Shown: positions 1-6,685 of the stretch, piece by piece
How the letters are laid out: each line of letters begins with the position of its first letter
Numbering within the stretch: the stretch's first letter is position 1
NCBI GenBank assembly: GCA_026391755.1
Contig: JAPLDN010000045.1
Coordinates: 1-11,496 of the forward strand
From: Bacteroidota bacterium
GTDB lineage: Bacteria > Bacteroidota > Bacteroidia > Bacteroidales > FEN-979
DNA length: 11,496 bases
Direction of reading: 5' to 3'
Position numbers and translations under genes: made by a program
The notes under the pieces: generated by a model
What the model saw: the letters and a program-made list of their open reading frames with translations, nothing else
Database searches by the model: none
What the model was told of the DNA's origin: nothing

Positions 1-306
1 TACCGAATCAAGCCGGCCAGCCGTGATGAATCCTTTGCCAAACTCTTTCGCAATGGCAATGCCATGTACTCCCGGAGTCCCGTTAATTGTTCCAATAACT
101 TTCTCAGTTTTAATATCCAGTACCTGGACCATGGTTCCATGGGATACATAAAGCCTCTGGGTTGCGTCATCTGCTAACAGGTAATCCCAGCCGGCATCGC
201 CTTCCAGGGATATGCTTTTCAGAACCTTATATTCGGATTTCTGTGCCTGCGCAGCCTGGAACGCGCAGAAAACGGCGATGATCAATAAAAATTTTAATGT
301 TTTCAT
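1..306 (-). CDS. YncE-like secreted beta-propeller protein, N-terminal part (cut by window edge)
   Basis: The reading frame runs from ATG at 306 down to base 1 with no stop, giving 102 residues of a longer protein. Residues 1-22 are a signal peptide: Lys near the start, the hydrophobic stretch LLIIAVFCAF, then an AQAQ cleavage region. The mature part has the short strand-turn pattern of YVTN/YncE-type propellers, with RLYVSHGTMVQVLDI at about residues 51-65 and then VHGIAIA and GFITAG. These families are exported repeat proteins that bind ligands or partners; no catalytic residue can be named here. A possible -7 box, CAACTTTG (one mismatch to TAnnTTTG), lies at 317-324 on the minus strand, about 10 bases before the start, without a clear -33 box. 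The gene is divergent from the Asp-box gene; the 167-bp gap between them holds nothing else I can support. The fold call is fairly secure; the function is unknown. Confidence 0.72.
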   Translation of the reverse strand, partial: MKTLKFLLIIAVFCAFQAAQAQKSEYKVLKSISLEGDAGWDYLLADDATQRLYVSHGTMVQVLDIKTEKVIGTINGTPGVHGIAIAKEFGKGFITAGRLDSV

Positions 307-473
307 ACTTCGGGGTCAAAGTTGGTTTAAAATACTGTGGTTAATTCCTGTCAATGAAAATGGCAGTGAACAAAAGTAATAATTAAGCCGGGTAAATGCT
401 GTTTCAAATCAATTTTATAATAAACACTATATATCACAGGCTGCTATGGCCTTATTTTGATTACTTTCACATC

Positions 474-2177
474 ATGAAATCAAAATATAATTATACAGGA
501 GTGTTAGGGATATTGATGCTCCTTACACCATTTTATTCTTTTTCCCAGCAGGGTGATGATAATGGAAGATCAGGGGGCCGGTTACACCATGAGGTGCAGG
601 ATCAGCAATATATGTCTCCCCTGGCAGCTCCCCACACAACTGCCCCACGTATTAAAAGCACCGGTTTTACGATGGTTCAGGTCAATGTAGATGCAAATGG
701 TAACAACATACCGGGGGATGCAGCAAATGAACCTTCCATGAGTATCAATCCCACGGATCCGCAGTACATTGCCATTGGCTGGCGCCAGTTTGACAATGTC
801 CTCAGTAATTTCAGGCAGGCAGGCTACGGGTATTCCGGCGACGGAGGGTTAACCTGGACTTTTCCGGGTGTTATTACCCCCGGGATCTTTAGAAGCGACC
901 CGGTGCTTGATGGAGATGCCATGGGATATGTATATTACAACAGCCTGACTTCCAATGGGGGAAGTTATTCTTGCAAAGTTTTTAAAAGCGACAATGGGGG
1001 GTCTTCCTGGGATGCCGGAGTAGATGCCCATGGAGGAGATAAGCAATGGATGGTCATCGACCGCAGTGGAGGAGCCGGGACAGGCAATGTATATTCCGCC
1101 TGGAATGAATTTTTCACTTCCTGTGCTCCGGGAGCCTTCATCCGTTCAACCGATGATGGGGCTACCTTTGGGCATTGCACCGAACTCCCCGGAAACCCAT
1201 ACTGGGGCACTATGGCAATCGGTAACAACGGGGAAGTATATACCACGGGATGGAGCGACAATTACGGGATAGTCATACTAAAATCGACAAGCGCCCGGCA
1301 TGCCGATTCAATTCCTGTGTGGAATTTGTCTCTGGTCGACCTGGACGGGCAGTTAGCCTACGGGGAGCTTGTTAATCCTGCAGGTTTGTCGGGACAGATC
1401 AGTATAGCCGTGGACCATTCTGGCGGCCCTGCTAATGACAATGTTTACCTTTTATCAACTATTGAGAGATTCTCCAACAGTGATTCAGCCGATGTGATGT
1501 TCACACGCAGTACCGACGGAGGCCTGACCTGGAGCGCTCCCGTGAGAGTAAATGATGACCCTGGAACCGATAACTACCAATGGTTCGGGACCATGTCGGT
1601 CGCACCAAACGGGAGGATAGATGCGGTCTGGCTCGATACAAGAGACTCCCCGCCGGGTTCGCTCCTTTCGGCCCTTTACTATTCGTACTCGCTGAACCAG
1701 GGAATAAGCTGGTCGGTGAACCAGAAACTCTCACCCCTGTTCGACTCCCGCATAGGGTGGCCTCAACAGGCAAAAATGGGAGATTATATTTCAATGACCT
1801 CCGACAACAATAAAGCATATCTTGCCTGGACAAACACACTCAACTCTGAGGAGGACGTATATTTCAGCACAATAACGCCTTCCACAACAGGCATCACAGA
1901 CAAACAGCAAGGAAATTCAGGTATCCATATCTCGGCATACCCTTGCCCGTTCAGTGATCATACAACAATAGATTATTATTTGCCTGAAAATAATTTTGTG
2001 ACCTTATCGCTTGCCGATATCAGCGGAAGAGCAATAAAAACTATTGTTTCGTCATACCAGGATAAGGGAGCCCATCACACAAGCCTTTCCGGTTCCGGCA
2101 TCCCGAGGGGATACTATTTCATCCGGATTGAATCCGGGACGCAAAGCAGCAATCTGGGGATTGCTAAAATCGATTAA
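474..2177 (+). CDS. Secreted Asp-box (BNR/sialidase-like) propeller protein with T9SS C-terminal domain
   Basis: 567 residues. I chose ATG 474 over the upstream ATG at 396 because it starts directly with a signal peptide (MKSKYNYTGVLGILMLLTPF, cleavage near FSQQ at 23-26). The 26 extra upstream residues would bury that signal. Asp-box motifs S-x-D-x-G-x-x-W recur: SGDGGLTW 121-128, SDNGGSSW 172-179, STDDGATF 225-232, STDGGLTW 346-353 and a degenerate SLNQGISW 406-413. This predicts a sialidase/VPS10-type beta-propeller. The last ~80 residues (YPCPF at 489-493, LADISGRAIKTIV, GYYFIRI, final IAKID) form a type A T9SS sorting domain, so the protein should cross the outer membrane and be surface-bound or released. 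No FRIP motif or arginine triad is evident, so sialidase activity should not be assumed. The stop codon overlaps that of the convergent aminotransferase gene. Confidence 0.82.
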   Translation: MKSKYNYTGVLGILMLLTPFYSFSQQGDDNGRSGGRLHHEVQDQQYMSPLAAPHTTAPRIKSTGFTMVQVNVDANGNNIPGDAANEPSMSINPTDPQYIAIGWRQFDNVLSNFRQAGYGYSGDGGLTWTFPGVITPGIFRSDPVLDGDAMGYVYYNSLTSNGGSYSCKVFKSDNGGSSWDAGVDAHGGDKQWMVIDRSGGAGTGNVYSAWNEFFTSCAPGAFIRSTDDGATFGHCTELPGNPYWGTMAIGNNGEVYTTGWSDNYGIVILKSTSARHADSIPVWNLSLVDLDGQLAYGELVNPAGLSGQISIAVDHSGGPANDNVYLLSTIERFSNSDSADVMFTRSTDGGLTWSAPVRVNDDPGTDNYQWFGTMSVAPNGRIDAVWLDTRDSPPGSLLSALYYSYSLNQGISWSVNQKLSPLFDSRIGWPQQAKMGDYISMTSDNNKAYLAWTNTLNSEEDVYFSTITPSTTGITDKQQGNSGIHISAYPCPFSDHTTIDYYLPENNFVTLSLADISGRAIKTIVSSYQDKGAHHTSLSGSGIPRGYYFIRIESGTQSSNLGIAKID

Positions 2178-3379
2178 ACTTTCTTGTTGATCGAAGCCAA
2201 AGCCTTCAACAGCCTGCCCGTCCCTTCCATGATCTCGTCCCCGCTGATCAACAGGGGAGGTGCGATCCTGAATGTTGCAGGTTTAAAGAGATAGTAATCA
2301 ATAAACACTCCCTGCTCCAGGCAGGAATCCAGGAAAGCCTTGCGTTTGGAAACATCGGCAAGGTCTATGCCAAGAGCCAGGCCTTTACGGCGGATCCCCG
2401 AGATTAAACCGTTGTGAAGAGCTTCAGAGAGCATTCCCTCAATGAGTTTTCCTTTCTTTTCTGCTGTCTGCGGATATTGACCTCCCAGGAGGACGTCTAT
2501 CCCCGCAATGGCGGCTGCACAGCTTACAGGGTGCCCTCCAAAGGTAGTAATATGGCCCAATTCAGGGTTAAAAGCCAGGGTGTCCATCATGTGCTTCGGA
2601 GCAATGAAAGCTCCAAGCGGCATACCTGCTCCAAGAGCCTTTGCCAGGACCAGGATATCAGGGACTATGCCGTAAGGCTCAAAGCTGAAAAAACTGCCGG
2701 TCCGCCCGAAACCCATCTGCACATCATCTATAATAAGCAATGTACCGGTCTCATTGCATCGCTTCCTTAACTGGAATATGAAGCCATCGGCTGAAGGGAT
2801 CAGTCCGGCCTCCGACTGGGTAGTTTCTGTGACAACACAGGCAGTATGCGATGTGATCTTTTCGAGGTCACAGAAATTGTTGAATTCCAGGAAACTGATG
2901 TCCGGCAACAGAGGACGGAAAGCCTGTTTCATACTTTCATTGCCCAAAATGCTCAAGGCACCATGGGTTGAACCATGATAAGCATTCTTAAACGAAATGA
3001 TACCAGGACGGCCGGTAAACCGTTTGGCAAGCTTTAATGCACCTTCGATAGCTTCTGTGCCGGAATTCACAAAATATACAGAATCCATGGAAGAGGGGAG
3101 GAGCCCGCATAACTTCGCGGCCAGCTTTACCTGGGGCGAATGGATAAACTCCCCGTAAACATTCACATAGAGGTAATCGTCAAGCTGGTTTTTTATGGCT
3201 TCGAGCACCTGCGGATGACGGTGTCCCACGTTGCTGACCGAAATCCCCGAAACCATATCGATATAATCCCTGCCATCCCTGTCATATAAATATACCCCTT
3301 CGGCCTTTACAATGTCAAGTGCCATAGGGCCGAATGCAGGCAAACCCAGGTAACGGTAAAACAACTCCCTTTCGGTCAT
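2174..3379 (-). CDS. Class III PLP-dependent aminotransferase (acetylornithine/omega-aminotransferase-like)
   Basis: 401 residues, a normal length for fold-type I class III enzymes, which move an amino group from an omega- or alpha-amino donor to a keto acid through PLP in the cytosol. Visible landmarks in order: GHRHPQV 52-58; phosphate-binding NSGTEA 105-110; NAYHGST 132-138; IIDDVQMGFGRTG 216-228 with the pyridine-binding Asp218; LAKALGAGMPLGA 245-257 with K247 as the expected Schiff-base lysine; TTFGGHPV 278-285. Two usually stable motifs differ: DEVQ reads DDVQ, and the substrate-loop block typically like EPxQGEGG reads ETTQSEAG (185-192). The substrate therefore cannot be assigned and may be unusual. 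A small hairpin (TTCGT/ACGAA, 3381-3396) lies just before the start, and TAATTTCG (3393-3400, minus) is a near-match -7 box. No biosynthetic neighbour indicates a pathway. Family certain, substrate unknown. Confidence 0.88.
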   Translation of the reverse strand: MTERELFYRYLGLPAFGPMALDIVKAEGVYLYDRDGRDYIDMVSGISVSNVGHRHPQVLEAIKNQLDDYLYVNVYGEFIHSPQVKLAAKLCGLLPSSMDSVYFVNSGTEAIEGALKLAKRFTGRPGIISFKNAYHGSTHGALSILGNESMKQAFRPLLPDISFLEFNNFCDLEKITSHTACVVTETTQSEAGLIPSADGFIFQLRKRCNETGTLLIIDDVQMGFGRTGSFFSFEPYGIVPDILVLAKALGAGMPLGAFIAPKHMMDTLAFNPELGHITTFGGHPVSCAAAIAGIDVLLGGQYPQTAEKKGKLIEGMLSEALHNGLISGIRRKGLALGIDLADVSKRKAFLDSCLEQGVFIDYYLFKPATFRIAPPLLISGDEIMEGTGRLLKALASINKKV

Positions 3380-3430
3380 CTTCGTTTTTTTACGAAATTA
3401 CAGATTTTTAATACAATGACCGATATCTGC

Positions 3431-3505
3431 ATAGCCATGAGCCATGAGGCATGAGTAAAAAGTACATTGATTACTTCTCACTCGTCACTCGTGGCTCATG
3501 GCTAT
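3431..3505. repeat. Imperfect 26-bp inverted repeat (long hairpin) built from CATGAG/CTCATG units
   Basis: The left arm is 3431-3456 and the right arm 3480-3505; 22 of 26 positions are complementary, with the outer 14 bp perfect. Each arm is internally repetitive: GCCATGAG-type units on the left, and ACTCGTC, ACTCGTG, GCTCATG units on the right. The 23-base spacer can pair again (AAGTA 3460-3464 with TACTT 3472-3476), so the whole element could fold into one long hairpin. It sits between divergent genes; the right arm ends five bases before the -7 box of the dehydrogenase gene. It has no U-tract, so it does not look like a standard terminator. It could be a dispersed intergenic palindrome or an operator; the sequence does not decide between them. 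Confidence 0.7.
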
Positions 3506-3509
3506 TTTC

Positions 3510-3517
3510 TATCTTTG
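3510..3517 (+). promoter_or_regulatory. Bacteroidota -7 promoter box (TATCTTTG) for the short-chain dehydrogenase
   Basis: TATCTTTG matches TAnnTTTG exactly and ends 16 bases before ATG 3534, implying a very short leader. No TTG lies at the expected spacing upstream, because that position is inside the inverted repeat's right arm. The -33 contact may be weak, or replaced by something acting at the repeat. Confidence 0.55.
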
Positions 3518-3533
3518 CTTCAAACTCCGGACC

Positions 3534-4334
3534 ATGCAAAACAAAATCATCATCATCACAGGAGCTTCCTCTGGAATAGGCAGGGCACTGGCCATCGAAG
3601 CCCATAAAAGGGGAGCAAAAGTAGTCCTGGCAGCAAGGAGAACCGGACTGCTGGAAGAATTTACTTCAACCTGGGATACTGCGGATTTTCTTACGGTTCA
3701 GGCCGACGTGACCCATGAAGACGATTGCCGGCACCTGATCGAAGCTGCTCTGCAAAAATTCGACCGCATCGATGTGCTGATCAATAATGCAGGAATTTCG
3801 ATGAGGGCCTTGTTTGAAGACGTGGACCTTGAAGTGATCCGCCGGCTTATGAATACGAATTTCTGGGGAACGGTCTACTGTTCCAAATACGCTCTGCCAT
3901 ACCTCCTGAAAACCAAGGGCTCACTTGTTGGTGTTTCTTCTGTGGCCGGTTATAAAGGTCTTCCGGGCCGCACAGCCTACTCTGCCTCCAAGTTCGCCAT
4001 GCACGGACTCCTCGAAGTCATCCGAATAGAAAACATGAAAAAGGGGCTTCATGTGCTCATCGCCTGTCCGGGGTTCACGGCCAGTAACATCCGCAATGTT
4101 GCATTATCGAAAGACGGCTCTTCCCAGGTGGAAACACCCCTCGATGAAAGCAAGCTCATGCCTGCCGAAACTGTCGCTTCACATATCTGCAATGCCATTG
4201 AAAAAAGGAAGAACGCCCTTGTCCTTACAACCATGGGTAAAATGACTGTACTGCTGAATAAATTCTTCCCGAAGTTCATGGACCGCATGGTTTATAACCA
4301 CATGGCAAAAGAGCCGGACTCACCGTTCAAGTAA
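3534..4334 (+). CDS. Short-chain dehydrogenase/reductase (classical SDR)
   Basis: 266 residues, typical of classical SDRs: NAD(P)(H)-dependent oxidoreductases with a Rossmann fold, here without signal peptide and so cytosolic or peripheral. Motifs: nucleotide-binding TGASSGIG 9-16; NNAG 84-87; Ser136 in VSSVAG; YSASK with Tyr149 and Lys153; PG 179-180. The catalytic set is intact. ARR at 34-36, after the second strand, favours NADP(H) over NAD(H), by family rule. The start is ATG 3534: the upstream in-frame ATG at 3498 lies in the inverted repeat and before the -7 box, and would add 12 residues ahead of the beta-1 strand QNKIIIITG. The C-terminal ~40 residues (KMTVLLNKFFPKFMDRMVYNHM) resemble the amphipathic tail of DHRS7-like SDRs. 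Substrate unknown. It ends 3 bp from the convergent xerD stop, with no terminator between. Confidence 0.9.
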   Translation: MQNKIIIITGASSGIGRALAIEAHKRGAKVVLAARRTGLLEEFTSTWDTADFLTVQADVTHEDDCRHLIEAALQKFDRIDVLINNAGISMRALFEDVDLEVIRRLMNTNFWGTVYCSKYALPYLLKTKGSLVGVSSVAGYKGLPGRTAYSASKFAMHGLLEVIRIENMKKGLHVLIACPGFTASNIRNVALSKDGSSQVETPLDESKLMPAETVASHICNAIEKRKNALVLTTMGKMTVLLNKFFPKFMDRMVYNHMAKEPDSPFK

Positions 4335-4337
4335 TGG

Positions 4338-5243
4338 TCAGCTCCTGGGATGGAACTGTATAATCGTGCTCCTTAAATACTCCCTGTCAAGATGTGTATA
4401 GATCTCGGTGGTGGTGATGGATTCATGGCCCAGCATCTCCTGTACCGCCCTCAGGTCGGCCCCGCCTTCAACCAGGTGGGTTGCAAAAGAATGACGGAAG
4501 GTATGCGGACTGATAGTTTTTTCACTACCAGCCTTTAATGCCAGTTCCTTTATTATAGTGAAGATCATGACCCTGCTTAACTTTGATCCCCTGCGGTTCA
4601 GGAAAACAAAATCATCGTTTCCCGGCTTAATAGCGATTCCCGTCCTGACTTCTCCCAGGTAATGCACAATCTCGTTCATTGCAGTGGATCCAAGCGGGAC
4701 AAGCCTTTCCTTGTTCCCTTTTCCAACCACCTTAATAAATCCTTCGCTGAAATACAGGTTCGTTATCCTGAGCCCGACTACTTCCGAGACCCTTAATCCG
4801 CAGCCATACATTACTTCAAGGATAGCTTTGTTCCGCTTTCCTTCGGGGGTGCTAAGATCGATGGCCCCTGTCAATGCGTCTATTTCGGCTACGGAGAGGA
4901 ATACAGGCAGCTTGCGGCCGGTTTTGGGTGATTCCAGAAGTTCGGTGGGATCTTTACTGATAATATTCTCGAGTAAAAGATATTTATAAAAGCCTTTAAG
5001 CCCCGACACTATCCTTGCCTGCGAAGTGGCTGTCATTCCTAAACCGTTGATCCATTTCAGAAATTCCTGGAGGTCTTTTAAGCTCACCTGTTCAGGCCCT
5101 TTCCCGCTATTGCCGTATTCAAGGTATTGAGTCAGCTTTTCAACGTCATGCAGATATGCCTCTATGGAATTCAGCGATAAGGATTTCTCAAGACGGAGAA
5201 ATGACTGATACCCGTTTATATAGGATTTCCAGTTCATCTGCAT
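4338..5243 (-). CDS. xerD: Site-specific tyrosine recombinase XerD
   Basis: 301 residues, the length of cellular XerD, which with XerC resolves chromosome dimers at dif during division. The N-terminal SAM-like DNA-binding domain covers about residues 5-100 and the catalytic domain 110-301. The full catalytic set is visible: Arg151 (GLRVSE), Lys175 (GKGNKER), His247 and Arg250 (HTFRHSFATHL), His273 (LGHESITTT) and nucleophile Tyr282 (IYTHLD). The tail IIQFHPRS matches XerD, with the HPR end common in XerD, and differs from phage or integrative-element integrases. Two ATGs lie close together (residues 1 and 3), so the exact start is uncertain by two codons. It is divergent from rpmG over 111 bp. 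No phage or mobile genes are nearby, supporting a housekeeping role. XerD over XerC is my preferred call. Confidence 0.9.
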   Translation of the reverse strand: MQMNWKSYINGYQSFLRLEKSLSLNSIEAYLHDVEKLTQYLEYGNSGKGPEQVSLKDLQEFLKWINGLGMTATSQARIVSGLKGFYKYLLLENIISKDPTELLESPKTGRKLPVFLSVAEIDALTGAIDLSTPEGKRNKAILEVMYGCGLRVSEVVGLRITNLYFSEGFIKVVGKGNKERLVPLGSTAMNEIVHYLGEVRTGIAIKPGNDDFVFLNRRGSKLSRVMIFTIIKELALKAGSEKTISPHTFRHSFATHLVEGGADLRAVQEMLGHESITTTEIYTHLDREYLRSTIIQFHPRS

Positions 5244-5293
5244 GGGATAAAACAGCTCAGGATTAATTGATAGTCTAAAAGTATTAAAATATT

Positions 5294-5324
5294 TTTGTTT
5301 ATTCAGGGAAAGTTTGTACTTTTG
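5294..5324 (+). promoter_or_regulatory. Consensus Bacteroidota promoter of the rpmG operon
   Basis: A TTTG -33 box at 5294-5297 and TACTTTTG at 5317-5324 are separated by exactly 19 bp, the textbook spacing for the Bacteroidota housekeeping sigma factor. The leader to ATG 5355 would be about 25 nt, A/T-rich and without a Shine-Dalgarno sequence, as is usual for ribosomal genes in this phylum. Confidence 0.8.
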
Positions 5325-5354
5325 CAGTCCTTAAATTTATAAGAATAATTTTTC

Positions 5355-5543
5355 ATGGCAAAGAAGAGCAAAGACCAGAGAATTCAAGTGATTCTGGAAT
5401 GCACGGAGCAGAAAACCAGCGGTGTGCCCGGGATATCTCGTTATGTCACCAAGAAAAACAAAAAGAACACACCTGAAAGACTTGAGTTGAAAAAATACAA
5501 CTCATACCTCAAAAAAGTGACAGTTCATAAAGAAATTAAATAA
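5355..5543 (+). CDS. rpmG: 50S ribosomal protein bL33
   Basis: 62 residues with the bL33 signature: N-terminal KSKDQRIQVILECTEQ, then SGVPGISRYVTKKNKKNTPERLELKKYN and a basic tail. bL33 is a small protein of the large ribosomal subunit near the E site. Only one cysteine (Cys17) is present and the two CxxC pairs of the zinc-binding form are missing, so this is the zinc-independent (C-minus) type. It is the first gene after a strong promoter and lies 8 bp before the DUF4295 gene. In many Bacteroidota rpmB (bL28) directly precedes rpmG; here the upstream 111 bp up to xerD are too short for it, so rpmB must be elsewhere. Confidence 0.95.
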   Translation: MAKKSKDQRIQVILECTEQKTSGVPGISRYVTKKNKKNTPERLELKKYNSYLKKVTVHKEIK

Positions 5544-5551
5544 GTTGTATT

Positions 5552-5716
5552 ATGGCAAAGAAAGTTGTTGCTTCATTTAAAGGTTCTACAACCGGTAAGG
5601 ATTACACTAAAGTGATCCGTATGGTCCGTTCAAAGAAAACCGGAGCTTATGTTTTCAAGGAAGCTATGGTTCCCAACGATCAGGTGAAAGACTTCCTGGC
5701 CGGAAAGCTTGATTAA
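5552..5716 (+). CDS. DUF4295 small basic protein (probable Bacteroidota-specific ribosomal protein)
   Basis: 54 residues: MAKKVVASFKGSTTGKDYTK, then a VIRMVRSKKTGAYVFKEAMVP core and an acidic-tipped tail. This is the length and pattern of DUF4295, a family restricted to Bacteroidota and almost always directly behind rpmG. A ribosomal role fits its size, basic charge and position. I recall, without certainty, that the extra large-subunit protein seen in a Flavobacterium ribosome structure (bL38) belongs to this family. ATG 5552 is 8 bp after the bL33 stop and both begin MAKK, so they are co-transcribed. A strong terminator begins 20 bp after the stop. Confidence 0.88.
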   Translation: MAKKVVASFKGSTTGKDYTKVIRMVRSKKTGAYVFKEAMVPNDQVKDFLAGKLD

Positions 5717-5736
5717 ACGATTTTTTTCAAACAAGG

Positions 5737-5768
5737 AAAGCTTTTTTCACCCGAAAAAAGCTTTTTTT
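5737..5768 (+). terminator. Intrinsic terminator between DUF4295 and ftsY
   Basis: A perfect 12-bp stem (AAAGCTTTTTTC at 5737-5748 with GAAAAAAGCTTT at 5753-5764) closes on the four-base loop ACCC. The 3' arm runs into a T-tract to 5768. The element ends 15 bases before ftsY ATG, so it closes the rpmG-DUF4295 unit and would limit, but perhaps not abolish, read-through into ftsY. The flanking A- and T-runs would also let it work, less well, on the other strand. Confidence 0.88.
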
Positions 5769-5783
5769 ATATAAACCCGAACC

Positions 5784-6675
5784 ATGGGACTGTTCAGTTT
5801 CCTTAGCAAGGAAAAAAAAGAAGACTTAGACAAAGGGCTTGAAAAGACCAAGACCAGCATTTTTACACGGATATCCAAGGCTGTTGCAGGCAAATCAAAA
5901 GTTGACGACGAAGTCCTGGATAATCTGGAAGAGATCCTGGTGACTTCGGATGTTGGAGTTGAGACTACAGTCAGGATAATAGAACGCATACAGAACAGGG
6001 TTGCCCGCGACAAGTATATTGGCACCGCCGAGCTGAACACTATCCTTAAGGAGGAGATCGCCGGCTTGCTGCTTGAGAATTCCATTGAAGACCAGAAAGG
6101 ATTGCAAAACGACTACTATCGGAAAACTTGCCTGGCATTTAAAAAAGGCAGGCAAATCGGTACTGCTTGGAGCAGCCGATACCTTCAGGGCTGCAGCAGT
6201 TGACCAGCTTAAGATCTGGGCCGGGAGGGTGGATGTTCCTATCATCGACCAGGGAATGGGAGCCGATCCTGCATCTGTAGCTTACGATACCGTGAATGCG
6301 GGCATCTCGAGGAACGCCGACGTTGTGATCATCGACACAGCGGGACGGCTCCATAATAAAATCAACCTTATGAACGAGCTTTCAAAGATCAGGAAGGTAG
6401 TTCAGAAACTTATTCCCGATGCACCCCACGAGGTACTCCTCGTTCTGGACGCATCCACAGGCCAGAATGCCTTTGAACAGGCGAAACAATTCACCGCTGC
6501 AACGGAAGTGAATGCCCTTTGCCTTACCAAGCTTGACGGAACTGCAAAAGGCGGTGTTGTAATAGGAATATCCGATCAGTTTAAAATTCCTGTAAAGTAC
6601 ATTGGGGTTGGGGAGAAACTGGAACACCTCCAGATCTTTAACAGGGTTGAATTCGTAGATAGTCTTTTTAAATAA
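5784..6675 (+). pseudogene. ftsY: Signal recognition particle receptor FtsY, frame broken by internal deletion removing the P-loop
   Basis: FtsY is the SRP receptor GTPase that docks ribosome-nascent chain complexes at the SecYEG membrane site. The N-domain reads in one frame from ATG 5784 (MGLFSFLSKEKKEDLDKGLE) to Gly106 at 6099-6101, including VDDEVLDNLEEILVTSDVGVETT. After 6102-6105 the conserved protein continues only in the frame offset by +1: KTTTIGKLAWHLKKAGK, DTFRAAAVDQL, DTAGRLHNK, LTKLDGTAKGG and GVGEKLEHLQIFN, ending at TAA 6673-6675. Between LLLEN and KTTT only 25 nt remain where relatives encode about 20-25 residues. The missing block is the linker plus the KPYVIMVVGVNGVG-type beta-strand and G1 glycines. 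As written, no GTP-binding protein can be made; the upstream frame stops at 6203. Every other G-motif is intact and free of further lesions, so the loss is recent or a sequence error. Confidence 0.9.
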
Positions 6676-6685
6676 TCCATCCCGG

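Noticed and set aside
396..473. Longer N-terminus for the Asp-box protein from ATG 396
   Set aside because: It would place 26 residues ahead of a clear signal peptide that begins at ATG 474.
1501..1839. 112-residue frame on the minus strand inside the Asp-box gene, and the other antisense frames of 60-120 residues
   Set aside because: They lie wholly inside strongly supported genes, have no family resemblance and lack promoter signals. They are shadows of the codon usage of the real genes.
474..2177. True sialidase (neuraminidase)
   Set aside because: Asp-boxes alone mark the propeller fold. The FRIP motif and the catalytic arginine triad with Tyr/Glu cannot be recognised.
3431..3505. CRISPR array or terminator at the repetitive CATGAG region
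   Set aside because: The units are short, unevenly spaced and arranged as one inverted repeat without regular spacers or a T-tract.
4338..5243. XerD gene as integrase of a mobile element
   Set aside because: The length, tail HPRS and housekeeping neighbours fit cellular XerD. No tRNA, direct repeats, excisionase or cargo genes are present.
5747..6245. Minus-strand frames overlapping the start of ftsY
   Set aside because: They are serine-rich, low-complexity antisense of conserved FtsY N-domain codons and the terminator.
5784..6675. Programmed frameshifting or a split two-gene FtsY
   Set aside because: The P-loop glycines are missing from the DNA in every frame, so no shift at 6102 could rebuild a functional GTPase. 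The second frame's only early ATG (6073) lies inside the N-domain coding and adds no conserved sequence.
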